From Paucibacter sp. Y2R2-4 (GTDB lineage: Bacteria; Pseudomonadota; Gammaproteobacteria; Burkholderiales; Burkholderiaceae_C): a stretch of DNA of 64,000 nucleotides. The notes below the pieces were generated by a model. That model saw nothing but the letters and a program-made list of their open reading frames with translations. It ran no database searches and had not been told where the DNA came from. Position 1 is the first letter of the stretch. Every line of letters starts with the position of its first letter. The stretch is taken from positions 682,001 to 746,000 of the forward strand of contig NZ_JAJIRO010000003.1 in NCBI RefSeq assembly GCF_025717535.1. Reading direction: 5' to 3'. This document shows positions 43,811-54,234 of this stretch, in pieces. Position numbers and translations under genes: made by a program.

Positions 43811-45130
43811 TCAAACTCCGGAGGCAGCAGAAGATGCAGCCGCCGCGGAGGCTGCGGCCTCAGGCTTCTTGGCTGCCGGGTTCAGGGCGGCGGCCTGCTC
43901 CTTCACCGGGGTGCCTGGGCGCAGGTTCTGTTTGCCGTCCAGCACCACTTTGTCTCCGGGCGCAATGCCGTCCACCACCGCCATATCGCCAAAGGCATAG
44001 CGAATCTGCACCGGCTTTTGCTGGGCCGTCTTGTTGGCATCCACGATATAGACCGAGCGCTCGCTGCCGCGCTGGATGATGGCCGCCTGCGGGATCACGG
44101 TCGCGTCCTTCAGCGTGCGCAGTTGCAGGCGGACCCGCACATACTGGCCGGGCCAGAGCTTTTGCTGGGCGTTGTCGAACTCAGCGCGCACCTTGATCGT
44201 GCCGGTGCTGCTGTCGACCAGGTTGTCCACAAAGCTGACGCGGCCGGTGGGCGGCTTCTCGCCACTTGGCGCGCCCTTGGCCGAGCGTTCGCCCGGCATC
44301 AGCACCTGGGCGCTCAGACCTTCGGCCTTATCAGCGGCAGCGGCAGTGGCCGTGCCGGCTTTCTTGTCTTGGCGCGTGGCCTGCAAGAGTGCGGCCAACT
44401 GGGTTTCTGGCAGTGAAAAGCCCACGGCGATGGGGTCCAGCTGCGCAATGCTGAGCAAGGGCAGGGCGGTGGCATTGGCCTGCACCAAGCTGCCGGCCAC
44501 CACATTGACCATGCCAGCGCGGCCGCTCAGCGGAGCGCGAATCTCGTTATAGCTGAGCGCCACCTGGGCCGACTGCAAGGCGGCTTCGTCCGACTGAATC
44601 AGCGCGCGCTGCGCCTCCAGATTGCTCAGCGCCGAGTCCACCGCGCTTTGTGCCACAAAGTTCTGCGCCTTTAGGTCGACCGCGCGCTGGTGCTGGCGCT
44701 GCAAGTCGGCCAGCGTGGCGCGGTCGCGGGCGAGTTGCGCACGCGCTTTGTCCACATTGGCGCGGTCGGCCCGGTCGTCGAAGCGGAACAGCAAGTCGCC
44801 CTTGCGCACCGACTGGCCGTCTTTGACCAGCACGTCCTTGACGGTGTTGGTGGTCTGCGCCCGCAAATCCACTTGTTTCAAAGCGGCCACCGTGCCCGTG
44901 GCTTCCAGCATCACCGGCACATCCTGCTTCAAGGCGGCCAGCACCGCCACCGTCTGCGGGCCGCCCTTGCTGGACGCTGCGCCGGAGGCCGGGCCGGATG
45001 CTGCCGTTGCCCCGGCGCTGGCTGAGCCCCCGGGCTCTGACGGTTGTGCCTGCTTTTTATTCCAGACCCAGGCACCTGCGGCACCAATGACAAGGACGGC
45101 AATCAAGGCCAGGGCGGGCTTGCGGGACAT
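43811..45130 (-). CDS. RND efflux periplasmic adaptor (membrane fusion protein)
   Basis: A 439-residue membrane-fusion protein, MdtA/AcrA type. N-terminal anchor helix (about 4-23, no lipobox), barrel and lipoyl domains (VDLRAQTTNTVKDVLVKDGQSVRKGDLLFRFDD split over two strands), hairpin, and C-terminal domain. It links the RND permease to an outer-membrane channel, which is not encoded here. The ATG chosen starts the anchor helix; a longer reading runs through the divergent promoter region. Confidence 0.93.
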   Translation of the reverse strand: MSRKPALALIAVLVIGAAGAWVWNKKQAQPSEPGGSASAGATAASGPASGAASSKGGPQTVAVLAALKQDVPVMLEATGTVAALKQVDLRAQTTNTVKDVLVKDGQSVRKGDLLFRFDDRADRANVDKARAQLARDRATLADLQRQHQRAVDLKAQNFVAQSAVDSALSNLEAQRALIQSDEAALQSAQVALSYNEIRAPLSGRAGMVNVVAGSLVQANATALPLLSIAQLDPIAVGFSLPETQLAALLQATRQDKKAGTATAAAADKAEGLSAQVLMPGERSAKGAPSGEKPPTGRVSFVDNLVDSSTGTIKVRAEFDNAQQKLWPGQYVRVRLQLRTLKDATVIPQAAIIQRGSERSVYIVDANKTAQQKPVQIRYAFGDMAVVDGIAPGDKVVLDGKQNLRPGTPVKEQAAALNPAAKKPEAAASAAAASSAASGV

Positions 45131-45280
45131 GGGTTCGCTTTCTTTTTGGAGGGGCTGCGCGGCAGGGCGAGAGCTTACTGGAAGCCGCAGTGCTTCACCG
45201 GCCGCAAGGCCCTCCATTCTTGATGCGAAACTCTTCTTTGCTTTCTCGGTTTTTGCATAGATCTGGAACTGAACGCCTTC

Positions 45281-45823
45281 ATGAACCCTCAAGTCCTTGC
45301 CGTTTTCAAAGACCCCAGTCACCGCTTCAGCAAATCAGCCGCGCCCGCAATCCAGCTCCTGACCGGCCTGGGTGTTGAGGGCGACGCGCATTGCGGCGTC
45401 ACCGTCAAGCATCGTTCGCGCGTGGCGCAAGACCCCACCCAGCCCAATCTGCGCCAAGTTCATTTGATTCAAAGCGAGCTTTTGGATGAACTGGCCACGC
45501 AGGGCTTGAGGCTGGCGGCGGGGCAGCTGGGCGAAAACCTGTCCACCCGAGGCATTGATCTGCTGGCGCTGCCAGTGGGCACGCGGCTGCGCTTCAGTGC
45601 GGGCGCCGAAATTGAGCTGACCGGCTTGCGCAACCCCTGCGCTCAAATCGAGAACTTCATGCCCGGCCTTTTGGCCGCGGTGCTGGGGCGTGACGCGCAG
45701 GGCGGGCTCATCCGCAAGGCCGGCGTCATGGCCGTCGTCCGCCTGGGCGGAGTCGTTGCGCCGGGCGACGGCATCGAGGTCTTCTTGCCCGAAGGCCTGC
45801 ATCGCCGTCTCGAGCGGGTGTGA
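45281..45823 (+). CDS. MOSC domain protein
   Basis: A 180-residue MOSC-fold protein, related to the molybdenum-cofactor sulfurase C-terminal domain. Family features are GDAHCGVTVKHRSR, NLRQVHLIQSELLDEL, GQLGENLSTRGIDL, and the conserved Cys in LRNPCAQIENF (about 120). Likely Mo- or sulfur-carrying; the target is unknown. It is divergent from the RND adaptor and convergent with cheR. Confidence 0.9.
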   Translation: MNPQVLAVFKDPSHRFSKSAAPAIQLLTGLGVEGDAHCGVTVKHRSRVAQDPTQPNLRQVHLIQSELLDELATQGLRLAAGQLGENLSTRGIDLLALPVGTRLRFSAGAEIELTGLRNPCAQIENFMPGLLAAVLGRDAQGGLIRKAGVMAVVRLGGVVAPGDGIEVFLPEGLHRRLERV

Positions 45824-45843
45824 TGCTTTTTTGACGGTCGACT

Positions 45844-46656
45844 TTAGGACGCCAGCTTGCGAAAGGCACCGTGCGACAGCGCCTGCAGCGGCGTTTCGCA
45901 GACCGGCCGGCCCTCGGCCGTGCCGATGAAGAACAAGCCGCCGGGGCGCAGCTGGCTGAGCACCCGGTCAACCACCTGACTCTTGGTTTCAGCGTCAAAG
46001 TAGATCAAGACATTGCGCAGAAAGATCACATCGAAGGGGCCGAGTTCTTCGATGGGCTTGCTCAGATTGAGCCAACCAAAGCGCACCCGTTCCTGCAGCT
46101 TGGGGTGGATTTGTGCCAAACCTTCTGAGGGGCCTACGCCGCGCAAGCAGTAGCGCCGGCGGCGGTCGGGGCTGACTTGGCGAAGGCGCTCTTCCGGGTA
46201 GACGGCACGCATCGCGCTGCGCAGCACCCGGTCGCTGATGTCGGTGGCCAGGATCTGCCAGTCCTCGCCAATTTGGCCCTGGGCTTTCAAATCGGCCAGC
46301 AGCATGGCGGTGCTATAGGCCTCGTCACCAAAGGACGAGGCAGCACTCCAGACCGACACTGAGCGCGGCCGCTCCCGGCCCAACTCTTTGGCCAGCAGTT
46401 CGTAGTGTGCCGGCTCCCGAAAGAAATAGGTTTCATTGGTGGTCAGCAGGTCCACCGTCATTTGAAACTCGCCACCGTCGTCCGGTCCGGTGATCAGCTC
46501 GTAGTAGGACTCAAAGCTGCGCAGGCCCAGTTGCTGCAAGCGCGGCGCCAAGCGGGCGTTGATCAAAGGCTTTTTGCTGTCGGGAAAGGCCAGGCCGACG
46601 GTCTCGTGCATCAAGGCCTTGAAGCGTTGGAAAGTGCTGTCCTTGAGGGGGGCCAT
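45844..46656 (-). CDS. cheR: Chemotaxis methyltransferase CheR
   Basis: S-adenosylmethionine-dependent methyltransferase that methylates receptor glutamates. A 270-residue protein: N-terminal helical domain, TTNETYFFREPAHYELL, SAM-binding VWSAASSFGDEAYSTAM, and RNVLIYFDAE. The SAM loop reads SSFGDEAYS, a mild variant of the usual CSSGEEPYS. Last gene of the leftward chemosensory operon; 38 bases after cheW. No cheB partner is seen in the operon. Confidence 0.93.
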   Translation of the reverse strand: MAPLKDSTFQRFKALMHETVGLAFPDSKKPLINARLAPRLQQLGLRSFESYYELITGPDDGGEFQMTVDLLTTNETYFFREPAHYELLAKELGRERPRSVSVWSAASSFGDEAYSTAMLLADLKAQGQIGEDWQILATDISDRVLRSAMRAVYPEERLRQVSPDRRRRYCLRGVGPSEGLAQIHPKLQERVRFGWLNLSKPIEELGPFDVIFLRNVLIYFDAETKSQVVDRVLSQLRPGGLFFIGTAEGRPVCETPLQALSHGAFRKLAS

Positions 46657-46694
46657 GGTGCGCTCGTTTCAAGAAGTGCGAAAGAGAGGGGCGT

Positions 46695-47285
46695 TCAGGC
46701 CGCCATGGGCATGGCGGCGCGCGCGCGATTGCTCTGCGCCAAGTGCGCGGCCGAGTTCGCCGAGGCCTGAGCCGCGGACGCGTCATGGCCGCTCAGCTGG
46801 CTGTGCTCGCAAAGCTGGGCCATGTCTTCCACATCAAAAGCGCGGTCGGGCTCCAGGACGATCACAAAACCCTGGGCCGTACGGCCCATGCCGCGGATGA
46901 AATCGCGGCGCACCGCGGTGCCGAAGTCGGGTGCTGCCTCGATGTCGTGGCTGGCGATATCAATCACCTCGCTGACCGCATCGACCAGCAGGCCCAACTC
47001 CTGCCGCTCGCCTGAACGCTGCGCATCGAAGATGATGATGCAGCTCTTTTTGCTGAGGCCGGCGGCGGGGCGCCCGAAGCGGGCTTGCAGGTCGATCACC
47101 GGCACTACCGCCCCGCGCAGATTGATCACGCCGCGCATAAAGCTGGGCATCAGCGGCACCGTGGTCATGGGGCCGACTTGAATGATCTCGCGCACCGTGC
47201 GGATGTCCATGGCGAACACTTCCTCGCCCAGGCCAAAGGTCAGGTACTGGGTGTTGGCACTAACGGCCTTGTCTTGGGCATTCAT
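46695..47285 (-). CDS. cheW: Chemotaxis coupling protein CheW
   Basis: A 196-residue CheW-fold scaffold linking receptors to CheA. Features: YLTFGLGEEVFAMDI, VREIIQVGPMTTVPLMP, GVINLRGAVVPVIDL, LGLLVDAVSEVIDI and GRTAQGFVIVLEPDRAF. The C-terminal 40 residues are an unusual Ala/Ser/Gln-rich extension. The ATG has AGGAG ten bases upstream. It sits between the second PAS receptor and cheR. Confidence 0.93.
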   Translation of the reverse strand: MNAQDKAVSANTQYLTFGLGEEVFAMDIRTVREIIQVGPMTTVPLMPSFMRGVINLRGAVVPVIDLQARFGRPAAGLSKKSCIIIFDAQRSGERQELGLLVDAVSEVIDIASHDIEAAPDFGTAVRRDFIRGMGRTAQGFVIVLEPDRAFDVEDMAQLCEHSQLSGHDASAAQASANSAAHLAQSNRARAAMPMAA

Positions 47286-47345
47286 GATGCGGAGGCTCCT
47301 GTGACAAAAGAGAAAAGGGGGCGTGAGCTGGCATTGCTGCGGCGC

Positions 47346-49592
47346 TCAGTAGGGGCGGAAATTGCCGTGAGTGCCGGTGGCCGCCGCGCGGTTCATGCCG
47401 GCCGATCGCGCACCCGCACTGCTGAAGCTGCTGCTGCCTCGCATCGGCGAGTTGGGCGCACGGCGTTCGACCTGTCGTGCCATGGGATGCTCAAGCCCGG
47501 CGCTTGCGCTGCTGTGGCGTACGGCGTTCGCGCTTTCCATGTCCACCTTGAAGAAGGCCACCGACTGCTGCAATTGGCCGGCCTGGTTGGACAGCTCTTC
47601 CGAGGTGGCGGCCAGCTCTTCGGAGGCGGCGGCGTTTTGCTGCGTGGCCTTGCTCAGCTGCGTCATGGCGCCGCCGATCTGGTTGACCGACTGGCTTTGC
47701 TCCATGGACGCAGAGGCGATCTCTTGCACCAAGTCGCTGGTTTTTTGGATGCTGGGCACGATCTCGCCCAGCAGCTTGCCGGCGCGCTCGGCGGTGCTGA
47801 CGCTATTGCCGGCCAGGTCGCCAATTTCCTTGGCCGCCTCCTGGCTGCGTTCGGCCAGTTTGCGCACCTCGGCGGCCACCACCGCGAAGCCTTTGCCATG
47901 CTCGCCAGCGCGTGCCGCTTCGATGGCCGCGTTCAAGGCCAGTAGATTGGTCTGGTAAGCGATGTCGTCAATGATGCCGATCTTGGCGGCGATCTGCTTC
48001 ATGGCGGCCACCGTCAGGGTGACGGCACTGCCACCTTCGCCAGCTTCCTGGCTGGCCTTGATGGCCATGCCGTCGGTGACCTTGGCGTTGTCGCTGTTTT
48101 GTGCAATCGAGGCCGACATCTGCTCGATCGAGGCGGTGGTCTCCTCCACCGAGGCGGCTTGCTCGCTGGCCGCTTGTGACAGGCTTTGTGCGGTCTCGCT
48201 GACCTGGCTGGAGGCGCCGCTCAGCGCATCGGCTGCGGCCCGCACTTCGGCAATGATGAGGGCCAGCTTTTCGCAGCTGCTGTTGGCATCGAGCTTGACC
48301 TGCTCGAAAGTGCCCTCGGCCTCGCGCTCAATGCGCTGGGTCAGGTCGCCATTGGAGATGCTGGAAAAGACCCGGCCCACGTCTTCGATGATGGCGGCGA
48401 GCTTCTCGCTGGTGGCATTGGCATCGGTCTTGACCTGCTCGAAGGTGCCTTCGTAGTCACGGGTGACGCGCTGGCTCAGATCGCCGGCGGCCAGAGCGCC
48501 AAAGACACGGCCCACGTCATCAATGATCATGGCGGTGGTTTCCATCAGGCTGTTCACGCCGGCGCACAACTGCTCGATCGGGCCGCTCTTGCCGACCAGC
48601 GGAATGCGCTGGCTCAGATCACCCTGGCGCGCCGCGGCGGTGATGAGCTGAGCTTGGTCAACCGCCTCGCGCAGCATGCGGCTGGCCATCACCTCGGCGG
48701 TGATGTCGGTGGCGTATTTGACGACCTTGAAGGGCTTGCCGTTCATGTCGAAGATGGGGTTGTAGCTGGCCTGGATCCAGACCTCGCGGCCGCCCTTGCC
48801 GATGCGCTTGTACTGGCCGGCATCGAACTCGCCGCGGCCCAGCTTGTCCCAGAAGTGGCGGTACTCCAGCGTCTGCGCAAATCCGGGCTCGGCGAACAGG
48901 CTGTGGTGGCGGCCTTTGATTTCGTCCAGGCTGTAGCCCAGCGCGTGAAGAAAGTTCTCGTTGGCGTGAAGAATGCTGCCGTCGAGCTTGAACTCAATCA
49001 CCGCTTGTGACTTGCTCACCGCATTGAGCTGGCCTTCAGAGTCAGCAGCGCGCAGCTTGGCAGCCGTGATGTCGGTGGCCAGCTTGACCACCTTGGCGAC
49101 GCGGCCCTGATTGTCAAACACGGGGTTGTAACTGGCTTCAATCCAGACTTCGCGGCCGCCCTTGGCGATGCGTTTGTACTGACCGGCATCGAACTCGCCG
49201 CGAGCCAGCTTGTCCCAAAACTGGCGGTACTCCAAGCTTTGGACGAAAGCGGCTTCGACGAAGAGGCTGTGGTGTTTGCCGCGGATTTCATCCAGGCTGT
49301 AACCCAGGGCATTCAAGAAGTTGTCGTTGGCATGCAGCACCGTGCCATCGGGCTTGAACTCGATCACCGCCTGCGACTTGTTGAAGGCATCGAGTTGGGC
49401 TTGGCTCGCCTGCAGCTGCGCTTGCAGAGTTTCAGCTTGCTCTTGCAGGGCGGCCAAGCGCTGTTCGGTCTGCGCTGTTTCTTGGTGAGCAGCACTGGCG
49501 GCTTGCTCGGCCAACAGGGTTTGCGCATGAGCTTGGCTCAAGGCTTGGCCTGCCACCCATTGTTGGAGCCAGGAGTAGGAAGGCTGGTTCAT
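47346..49592 (-). CDS. Soluble PAS-PAS-(HAMP-like)x3 chemoreceptor, copy B
   Basis: A 748-residue receptor without transmembrane helices. N-terminal coiled coil (about 1-70), two PAS domains in tandem (each VIEFK(P/L)DG...GYSLDEI(R/K)G...REVWI(E/Q)ASYNP...), then three HAMP-like units ([27 protein letters not shown]) and the methyl-accepting signalling domain with [18 protein letters not shown] and the hairpin tip. It ends in GTHGNFRPY. One HAMP-like unit of about 45 residues is extra compared with copy A (49692-51770). The cytosolic design suggests sensing of an internal signal such as redox or metabolite. Confidence 0.9.
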   Translation of the reverse strand: MNQPSYSWLQQWVAGQALSQAHAQTLLAEQAASAAHQETAQTEQRLAALQEQAETLQAQLQASQAQLDAFNKSQAVIEFKPDGTVLHANDNFLNALGYSLDEIRGKHHSLFVEAAFVQSLEYRQFWDKLARGEFDAGQYKRIAKGGREVWIEASYNPVFDNQGRVAKVVKLATDITAAKLRAADSEGQLNAVSKSQAVIEFKLDGSILHANENFLHALGYSLDEIKGRHHSLFAEPGFAQTLEYRHFWDKLGRGEFDAGQYKRIGKGGREVWIQASYNPIFDMNGKPFKVVKYATDITAEVMASRMLREAVDQAQLITAAARQGDLSQRIPLVGKSGPIEQLCAGVNSLMETTAMIIDDVGRVFGALAAGDLSQRVTRDYEGTFEQVKTDANATSEKLAAIIEDVGRVFSSISNGDLTQRIEREAEGTFEQVKLDANSSCEKLALIIAEVRAAADALSGASSQVSETAQSLSQAASEQAASVEETTASIEQMSASIAQNSDNAKVTDGMAIKASQEAGEGGSAVTLTVAAMKQIAAKIGIIDDIAYQTNLLALNAAIEAARAGEHGKGFAVVAAEVRKLAERSQEAAKEIGDLAGNSVSTAERAGKLLGEIVPSIQKTSDLVQEIASASMEQSQSVNQIGGAMTQLSKATQQNAAASEELAATSEELSNQAGQLQQSVAFFKVDMESANAVRHSSASAGLEHPMARQVERRAPNSPMRGSSSFSSAGARSAGMNRAAATGTHGNFRPY
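47751..48240. repeat. Near-identical direct repeat, receptor signalling domain (copy B)
   Basis: About 490 bases that correspond, with only scattered differences, to 50106-50595 (offset 2355). They encode the conserved methyl-accepting domain of the tandem PAS receptors, so they are homologous by gene duplication or conversion. Confidence 0.8.
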
Positions 49593-49691
49593 AAGACGGG
49601 TCCTTTGCTTGCTAAACGAAATCAAACTGGGTGGAGAGTCGCCGAGCCTGGCCTGTGGGTTCTAGGCCGGCTGGCGCTTTAAGTCGGGTTC

Positions 49692-51770
49692 TTAATAGGG
49701 GCGGAAGTTGCCGTGCGTGCCGGTGGCCGCCGCGCGGTTCAGCCCCAAGGACTTGGCGCTGTTGCCGGCTGTGCTCTGGCCGCTTTTGTTGGCGCGCATC
49801 GGTGAGTTGGGGGCGCGCCTTTCCTGCATGCGGGCGGCCTGGGTTTCGGTGGCCGCACCGAAGCCGCTTTGGCGCAGCGCCGAGCTGTCTTCGGCGTCCA
49901 ACTTGAAGAAGGCCACCGCCTGCTGCAATTGGCCGGCCTGGTTGGACAACTCTTCCGAGGTGGCCGCCAGCTCTTCGGAGGCGGCGGCGTTTTGCTGGGT
50001 GGCCTTGCTCAAATGGGTCATGGCGCCGCCGATCTGGTTGACCGACTGGGTCTGCTCGACCGATGCGGCCGAGATTTCCTGCACCAGATCGCTGGTCTTT
50101 TGGATGCTGGGCACGATCTCGCCCAGCAGCTTGCCGGCGCGCTCGGCGGTGCTGACGCTATTGCCGGCCAGGTCGCCAATTTCCTTGGCCGCCTCCTGGC
50201 TGCGTTCGGCCAGCTTGCGCACCTCGGCGGCCACCACCGCGAAGCCCTTGCCATGCTCGCCGGCGCGTGCGGCTTCGATGGCCGCGTTCAGGGCCAGCAG
50301 ATTGGTTTGGTAGGCGATGTCGTCAATGATGCCGATCTTGGCGGCGATCTGCTTCATGGCGGCCACCGTCAGGGTGACGGCACTGCCACCTTCGCCAGCC
50401 TCCTGGCTGGCCTTGATGGCCATGCCGTCGGTGACCTTGGCGTTGTCGCTGTTTTGTGCAATCGAGGCCGACATCTGCTCGATCGAGGCGGTGGTCTCCT
50501 CCACCGAGGCGGCTTGTTCGCTGGCCGCTTGTGACAGGCTTTGCGCGGTCTCGCTGACCTGGCTGGAGGCGCCGCCCAAAGCATCGGCCGCGGCTCTAAC
50601 CTCGGTGATGATGAGGCTTAGCTTCTCGCAGCTGCTGTTGGCATCGAGCTTGACATGGTCAAAAGTGCCCTCGTAGTTGCGGCTGACGCGTTGGCTCAGA
50701 TCGCCCGAAGCCAAAGCGCCGAAGACCCGACCCACATCGTCAATGATCATGGCGGTGGTTTCCATCAGGCCGTTCACCCCTTGGCAGAGCTGCTCGATTT
50801 GTCCGGTCTTGCCGGCCAGCGGAATGCGCGGGCTCAGGTCACCCTGGCGGGCTGCGGCCGTCACCTCTTGTGCTTGCTCGACGGCCTCGCACAGCATGCG
50901 GTTGGCCATCACCTCGGCGGTGATGTCGGTGGCGTATTTGACGACCTTGAAGGGCTTGCCATTCATGTCGAAGATGGGGTTGTAGCTGGCCTGTATCCAG
51001 ACCTCTCGCCCGGCCTTGCCGATGCGCTTGTACTGGCCGGCATCAAACTCGCCGCGGCCGAGCTTTTCCCAAAAATGCCGGTACTCCGTTGTTTGCGCAT
51101 AGCCGGGCTCGGCGAACAGGCTGTGATGGCGGCCCTTGATCTCGTCCAGGCTGTAGCCCAGCGTCTGCAAAAAGTTCTCGTTGGCGTGAAGAATCGTGCC
51201 GTCGAGCTTGAACTCAATCACCGCTTGCGATTTGCTCACCGCATTGAGCTGACCTTCAAAATCAGCGGCGCGCAGTTTGGCGGCGGTGATGTCAGTGGCC
51301 AGTTTGACCACCTTGGCGGGTCGCCCTTGGGAGTCAAAGACTGGGTTGTAGCTCGCCTCGATCCAGACCTCGCGGCCGCCTTTGCCGATCCGTTTGTACT
51401 GGCCGGCATCGAATTCGCCGCGTGCCAGCTTGTCCCAGAACTGCCGGTACTCCAGGCTTTGAACGTAGGAGGGCTCGACGAACATGCTGTGGTGCTTGCC
51501 GCGGATCTCGTCCATGCTGTAGCCCAGGGCGTTCAAGAAGTTGTCGTTGGCATGCAGCACCGTGCCATCGGGTTTGAACTCGATCACGGCTTGCGATTTG
51601 TTGATGGCGTCGAGCTGGGCGCGCATCGCGTCGGCTTGTTCGCGCAGGGACTGCAAGCTCTGCTGAGCCGCACCGGCGGCCTGCTCGGCGCGCTCCGTTT
51701 CTGCATGGGCATGGCTCAAGGCCTCGCCCGCAATCAGTTGCTGCATCCAAGAGTAGGTGGGCGTGTTCAT
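49692..51770 (-). CDS. Soluble PAS-PAS-(HAMP-like)x2 chemoreceptor, copy A
   Basis: A 692-residue cytosolic receptor, the close paralogue of copy B and the first of the two in the transcript. Same order: coiled coil, PAS, PAS, two HAMP-like units ([18 protein letters not shown]), methyl-accepting domain, tail ending GTHGNFRPY. Compared with copy B it lacks one HAMP-like unit and about 11 residues of the N-terminal coil. It follows cheA after 27 bases. The start ATG has AGGACT-like GGACTCGCC upstream only weakly, but it matches the start of copy B. Confidence 0.9.
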   Translation of the reverse strand: MNTPTYSWMQQLIAGEALSHAHAETERAEQAAGAAQQSLQSLREQADAMRAQLDAINKSQAVIEFKPDGTVLHANDNFLNALGYSMDEIRGKHHSMFVEPSYVQSLEYRQFWDKLARGEFDAGQYKRIGKGGREVWIEASYNPVFDSQGRPAKVVKLATDITAAKLRAADFEGQLNAVSKSQAVIEFKLDGTILHANENFLQTLGYSLDEIKGRHHSLFAEPGYAQTTEYRHFWEKLGRGEFDAGQYKRIGKAGREVWIQASYNPIFDMNGKPFKVVKYATDITAEVMANRMLCEAVEQAQEVTAAARQGDLSPRIPLAGKTGQIEQLCQGVNGLMETTAMIIDDVGRVFGALASGDLSQRVSRNYEGTFDHVKLDANSSCEKLSLIITEVRAAADALGGASSQVSETAQSLSQAASEQAASVEETTASIEQMSASIAQNSDNAKVTDGMAIKASQEAGEGGSAVTLTVAAMKQIAAKIGIIDDIAYQTNLLALNAAIEAARAGEHGKGFAVVAAEVRKLAERSQEAAKEIGDLAGNSVSTAERAGKLLGEIVPSIQKTSDLVQEISAASVEQTQSVNQIGGAMTHLSKATQQNAAASEELAATSEELSNQAGQLQQAVAFFKLDAEDSSALRQSGFGAATETQAARMQERRAPNSPMRANKSGQSTAGNSAKSLGLNRAAATGTHGNFRPY
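50106..50595. repeat. Near-identical direct repeat, receptor signalling domain (copy A)
   Basis: Partner of 47751-48240; see that entry. Confidence 0.8.
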
Positions 51771-51796
51771 GAGGCGAGTCCTTCTTTGGCGTGGTC

Positions 51797-53905
51797 TTAC
51801 AGCGATGCTTGAGACATCAGCGAAGGGGAAAGGGCAGAGCGCGTCGGCGCTGCCGCGGCCAGTTGGCAAAGCGAATGAACATCGAAGATCAGCGCGACTT
51901 CGCCGTTACCGAGAATCGAGGAGCCCGACATGCCGCGCAGGCTGCGGAACATACGCCCCAGAGGTTTGATCACCGTTTGGTGCTGACCCAGCAGCGCGTC
52001 CACCTGCACGCCGTAGCGCCGGCCGGCCGACTGCAGCACCACCACACTGGCACGCTCTGGCGCCGGTGAGTCCAGCGCGTACAGCTTGCGCAGGCCCACC
52101 ACAGGCAAGACCTGACCCCGCAGCTCCACCACGCCACGGCCGCGTTCGTCCAGGCTGCTGAGGGAGGGGCGGTCTTCGATCACCTCGACCACCGCATCCA
52201 GTGGGAATACGAATTTGGAGTGACCCACGCTGACCAAGAAGCCGTCGATGATGGCCAGCGTCAGTGGCAGGCGAATCTCGATGCGGCTGCCCTGGCCTTC
52301 GCTGCTGGTGATCTGCACCGAGCCACGCAGCGCTTGGATATTGCTGCGCACCACATCCATGCCGACACCGCGTCCCGACAGATTGGTGATCTTCTCGGCA
52401 GTTGAGAAACCGGGGGCGAAGATCAGCTGCAAGATGTCTTCGTCATTGGGCACCATGCCGGGCTCGACCAAGCCGCGGTCCCAGGCGCGTTGCAGCACTT
52501 TCTGGCGATGGATGCCGCGGCCATCGTCGTCGATGCGAATCAGGATGCTGCCGGCCTCGTGGCAGGCCGACAAGGTCAGGCGCCCCTGTTCGGGCTTGCC
52601 GGCGGCACGGCGCTCGGCGGGTGTTTCCAGTCCGTGGTCCAGGCCATTGCGCACCAAGTGCATCAAGGGGTCGGCGATGCGCTCCACCACTGACTTGTCC
52701 AGTTCGGTTTCGCCGCCGACGATGTCGAGCTGCACTTCTTTGCCCAGCTCGGCCGCGGTGTCGCGCACCACGCGGCGAAAGCGCGAAAAGGTTTCGCCAA
52801 TCGGCACCATGCGCAGTTGTAGCGTGCCGTTGCGGATTTCTTCCACCAACTGGCTGATCTGGCCATTCGCTTCGACCAGGGCACCTTGGCGGGTTTGCCG
52901 CGCCAGCAGGGTGGCACCGGCGCTGGCGATCACCAGTTCGCCCAGCAGATTGATCACCGCGTCCAGCCGATCGGCTTGCACCCGGATGAAGCGTTGCTCT
53001 TCGGCCGGCGCACCGGCAGCGGCGTTGCGCTGGGCAGCGGCAGGCTCAGCGGACCGAGCCGAAAGGGGTTCGGCCTGGGATGGGCCCGACGGCCTCACTT
53101 TGATGGCATCGGCGCCGGTCTCAGCGATCTCTGCTCCGGTTTGGGCCGGGGCCGTCAAGGCTTGCAGGCTGATGTCGCAGTCTTCTTGCACAAAGCTGAA
53201 GGCGGACTCGATGGCTGCGCGATCGGCGCTGGTTTCGAAGTCGAACTCAAAGCCTAGGTGGCAGCTTTCGGGGTCCAGCGCGTCCAGGCCGGGCAGTCGC
53301 GAGATATCGCAGTGCAGCTGCTGAATCTCGCCCATGCCGCGCAAGTAATTCAGCAGCGCCATCGGGTCCAGGCCGCTGCGGAAGGCATCTTGCCGGAAGT
53401 TCAGGCTCAGATGCCAGCGGCCTCCAGCTTGGGCCTCTGGCTGAGAGTTCGGGGCACTCGCATGGTCGTGAGCCGATGTGGCCACGGTGGTTTGGCCACC
53501 CAGCAACTGCAGCTTTTCGATCAGGGCGCCGCGCCTTTGGGCGTCATCGCTGCTGTCGACCTGCTGGTTCTGTGCCTTGGCCAAGAGGTCCAGGATCTCG
53601 TCCTTGCAGCGCAGCAGCAGGGTGGACATGGCCGGGCTCAGGCTCAAGCGGCCTTCGCGCAGCAGGTCCAGCTCGGTCTCCACATGGTGGGTGAAGGCGA
53701 CCACGGCGTCCAGGCCAAACAGGCCGGCCGAGCCCTTGATGGTGTGGGCGCAGCGGAACAGGGCGTCCAGCAGTTGGCGGTTGCCGCTGTCGTCTTCCAG
53801 TTCCAGCAGCAACTGCTCCAGCGCTTCCAACTGCTCATGCGCCTCGCTGAAAAAGGCCGGCAAGGCCGTGGCGATGAAGCTGGCGTCGAGTTCATTGGGG
53901 CTCAT
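51797..53905 (-). CDS. cheA: Chemotaxis histidine kinase CheA
   Basis: A 702-residue kinase. HPt domain (phosphorylatable His54 in HTIKGSAG), a middle beta-sheet domain (about 145-255), dimerisation and HATPase domain with N-box [19 protein letters not shown] and GRGVGMDVV, and a C-terminal CheW-like domain. All kinase motifs are intact. The ATG overlaps the STAS gene stop (ATGA). The CheY it phosphorylates is probably the distant gene at 36229-36663 or one outside the window. Confidence 0.94.
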   Translation of the reverse strand: MSPNELDASFIATALPAFFSEAHEQLEALEQLLLELEDDSGNRQLLDALFRCAHTIKGSAGLFGLDAVVAFTHHVETELDLLREGRLSLSPAMSTLLLRCKDEILDLLAKAQNQQVDSSDDAQRRGALIEKLQLLGGQTTVATSAHDHASAPNSQPEAQAGGRWHLSLNFRQDAFRSGLDPMALLNYLRGMGEIQQLHCDISRLPGLDALDPESCHLGFEFDFETSADRAAIESAFSFVQEDCDISLQALTAPAQTGAEIAETGADAIKVRPSGPSQAEPLSARSAEPAAAQRNAAAGAPAEEQRFIRVQADRLDAVINLLGELVIASAGATLLARQTRQGALVEANGQISQLVEEIRNGTLQLRMVPIGETFSRFRRVVRDTAAELGKEVQLDIVGGETELDKSVVERIADPLMHLVRNGLDHGLETPAERRAAGKPEQGRLTLSACHEAGSILIRIDDDGRGIHRQKVLQRAWDRGLVEPGMVPNDEDILQLIFAPGFSTAEKITNLSGRGVGMDVVRSNIQALRGSVQITSSEGQGSRIEIRLPLTLAIIDGFLVSVGHSKFVFPLDAVVEVIEDRPSLSSLDERGRGVVELRGQVLPVVGLRKLYALDSPAPERASVVVLQSAGRRYGVQVDALLGQHQTVIKPLGRMFRSLRGMSGSSILGNGEVALIFDVHSLCQLAAAAPTRSALSPSLMSQASL

Positions 53906-54234
53906 GCTGTGCACTCCTGGGCCAGCAAGCAGGCCCGCAAGTCCGTCATGCCCATGGCTTCTGCTGCGGCGCAGAGGCGGGCGCTGGGGTTCAGAAAGCT
54001 CAGGGGCAAAGCCAGCTTTGCGCAATGCAGGGCCATGGCTTGCAGCAACTGCAGGCCGGCGGTATCAATTTGCGTGACTGGGGCGGCATCCAGGCTCAAT
54101 GCGGTGATGGCCTCGCGTTCTGTCGCATCCGTTGGCGAAGCGGGCTGTGAACTCAGCGCTTGCAGCATGGTCGGCAGCAGTTCACCCACGGTGTAAATCG
54201 TCAGTTCCGGCGGCAGAGTCAGGTGGCTGTTCAT
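53902..54234 (-). CDS. STAS domain protein (anti-sigma antagonist-like)
   Basis: A 110-residue single STAS domain of SpoIIAA/MlaB type. It has LTLPPELTIYTVGELLPTML, a central ALSLDAAPVTQIDTAGLQLLQAM segment with the phosphorylatable position in DTAG (a Thr where SpoIIAA has Ser), and a final AMGMTDLRA. It is the first gene of the chemosensory operon and its stop overlaps the cheA start. The ATG has GGAG eight bases upstream; a GTG three codons earlier is possible. STAS-led chemosensory operons are often not flagellar. Confidence 0.85.
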   Translation of the reverse strand: MNSHLTLPPELTIYTVGELLPTMLQALSSQPASPTDATEREAITALSLDAAPVTQIDTAGLQLLQAMALHCAKLALPLSFLNPSARLCAAAEAMGMTDLRACLLAQECTA

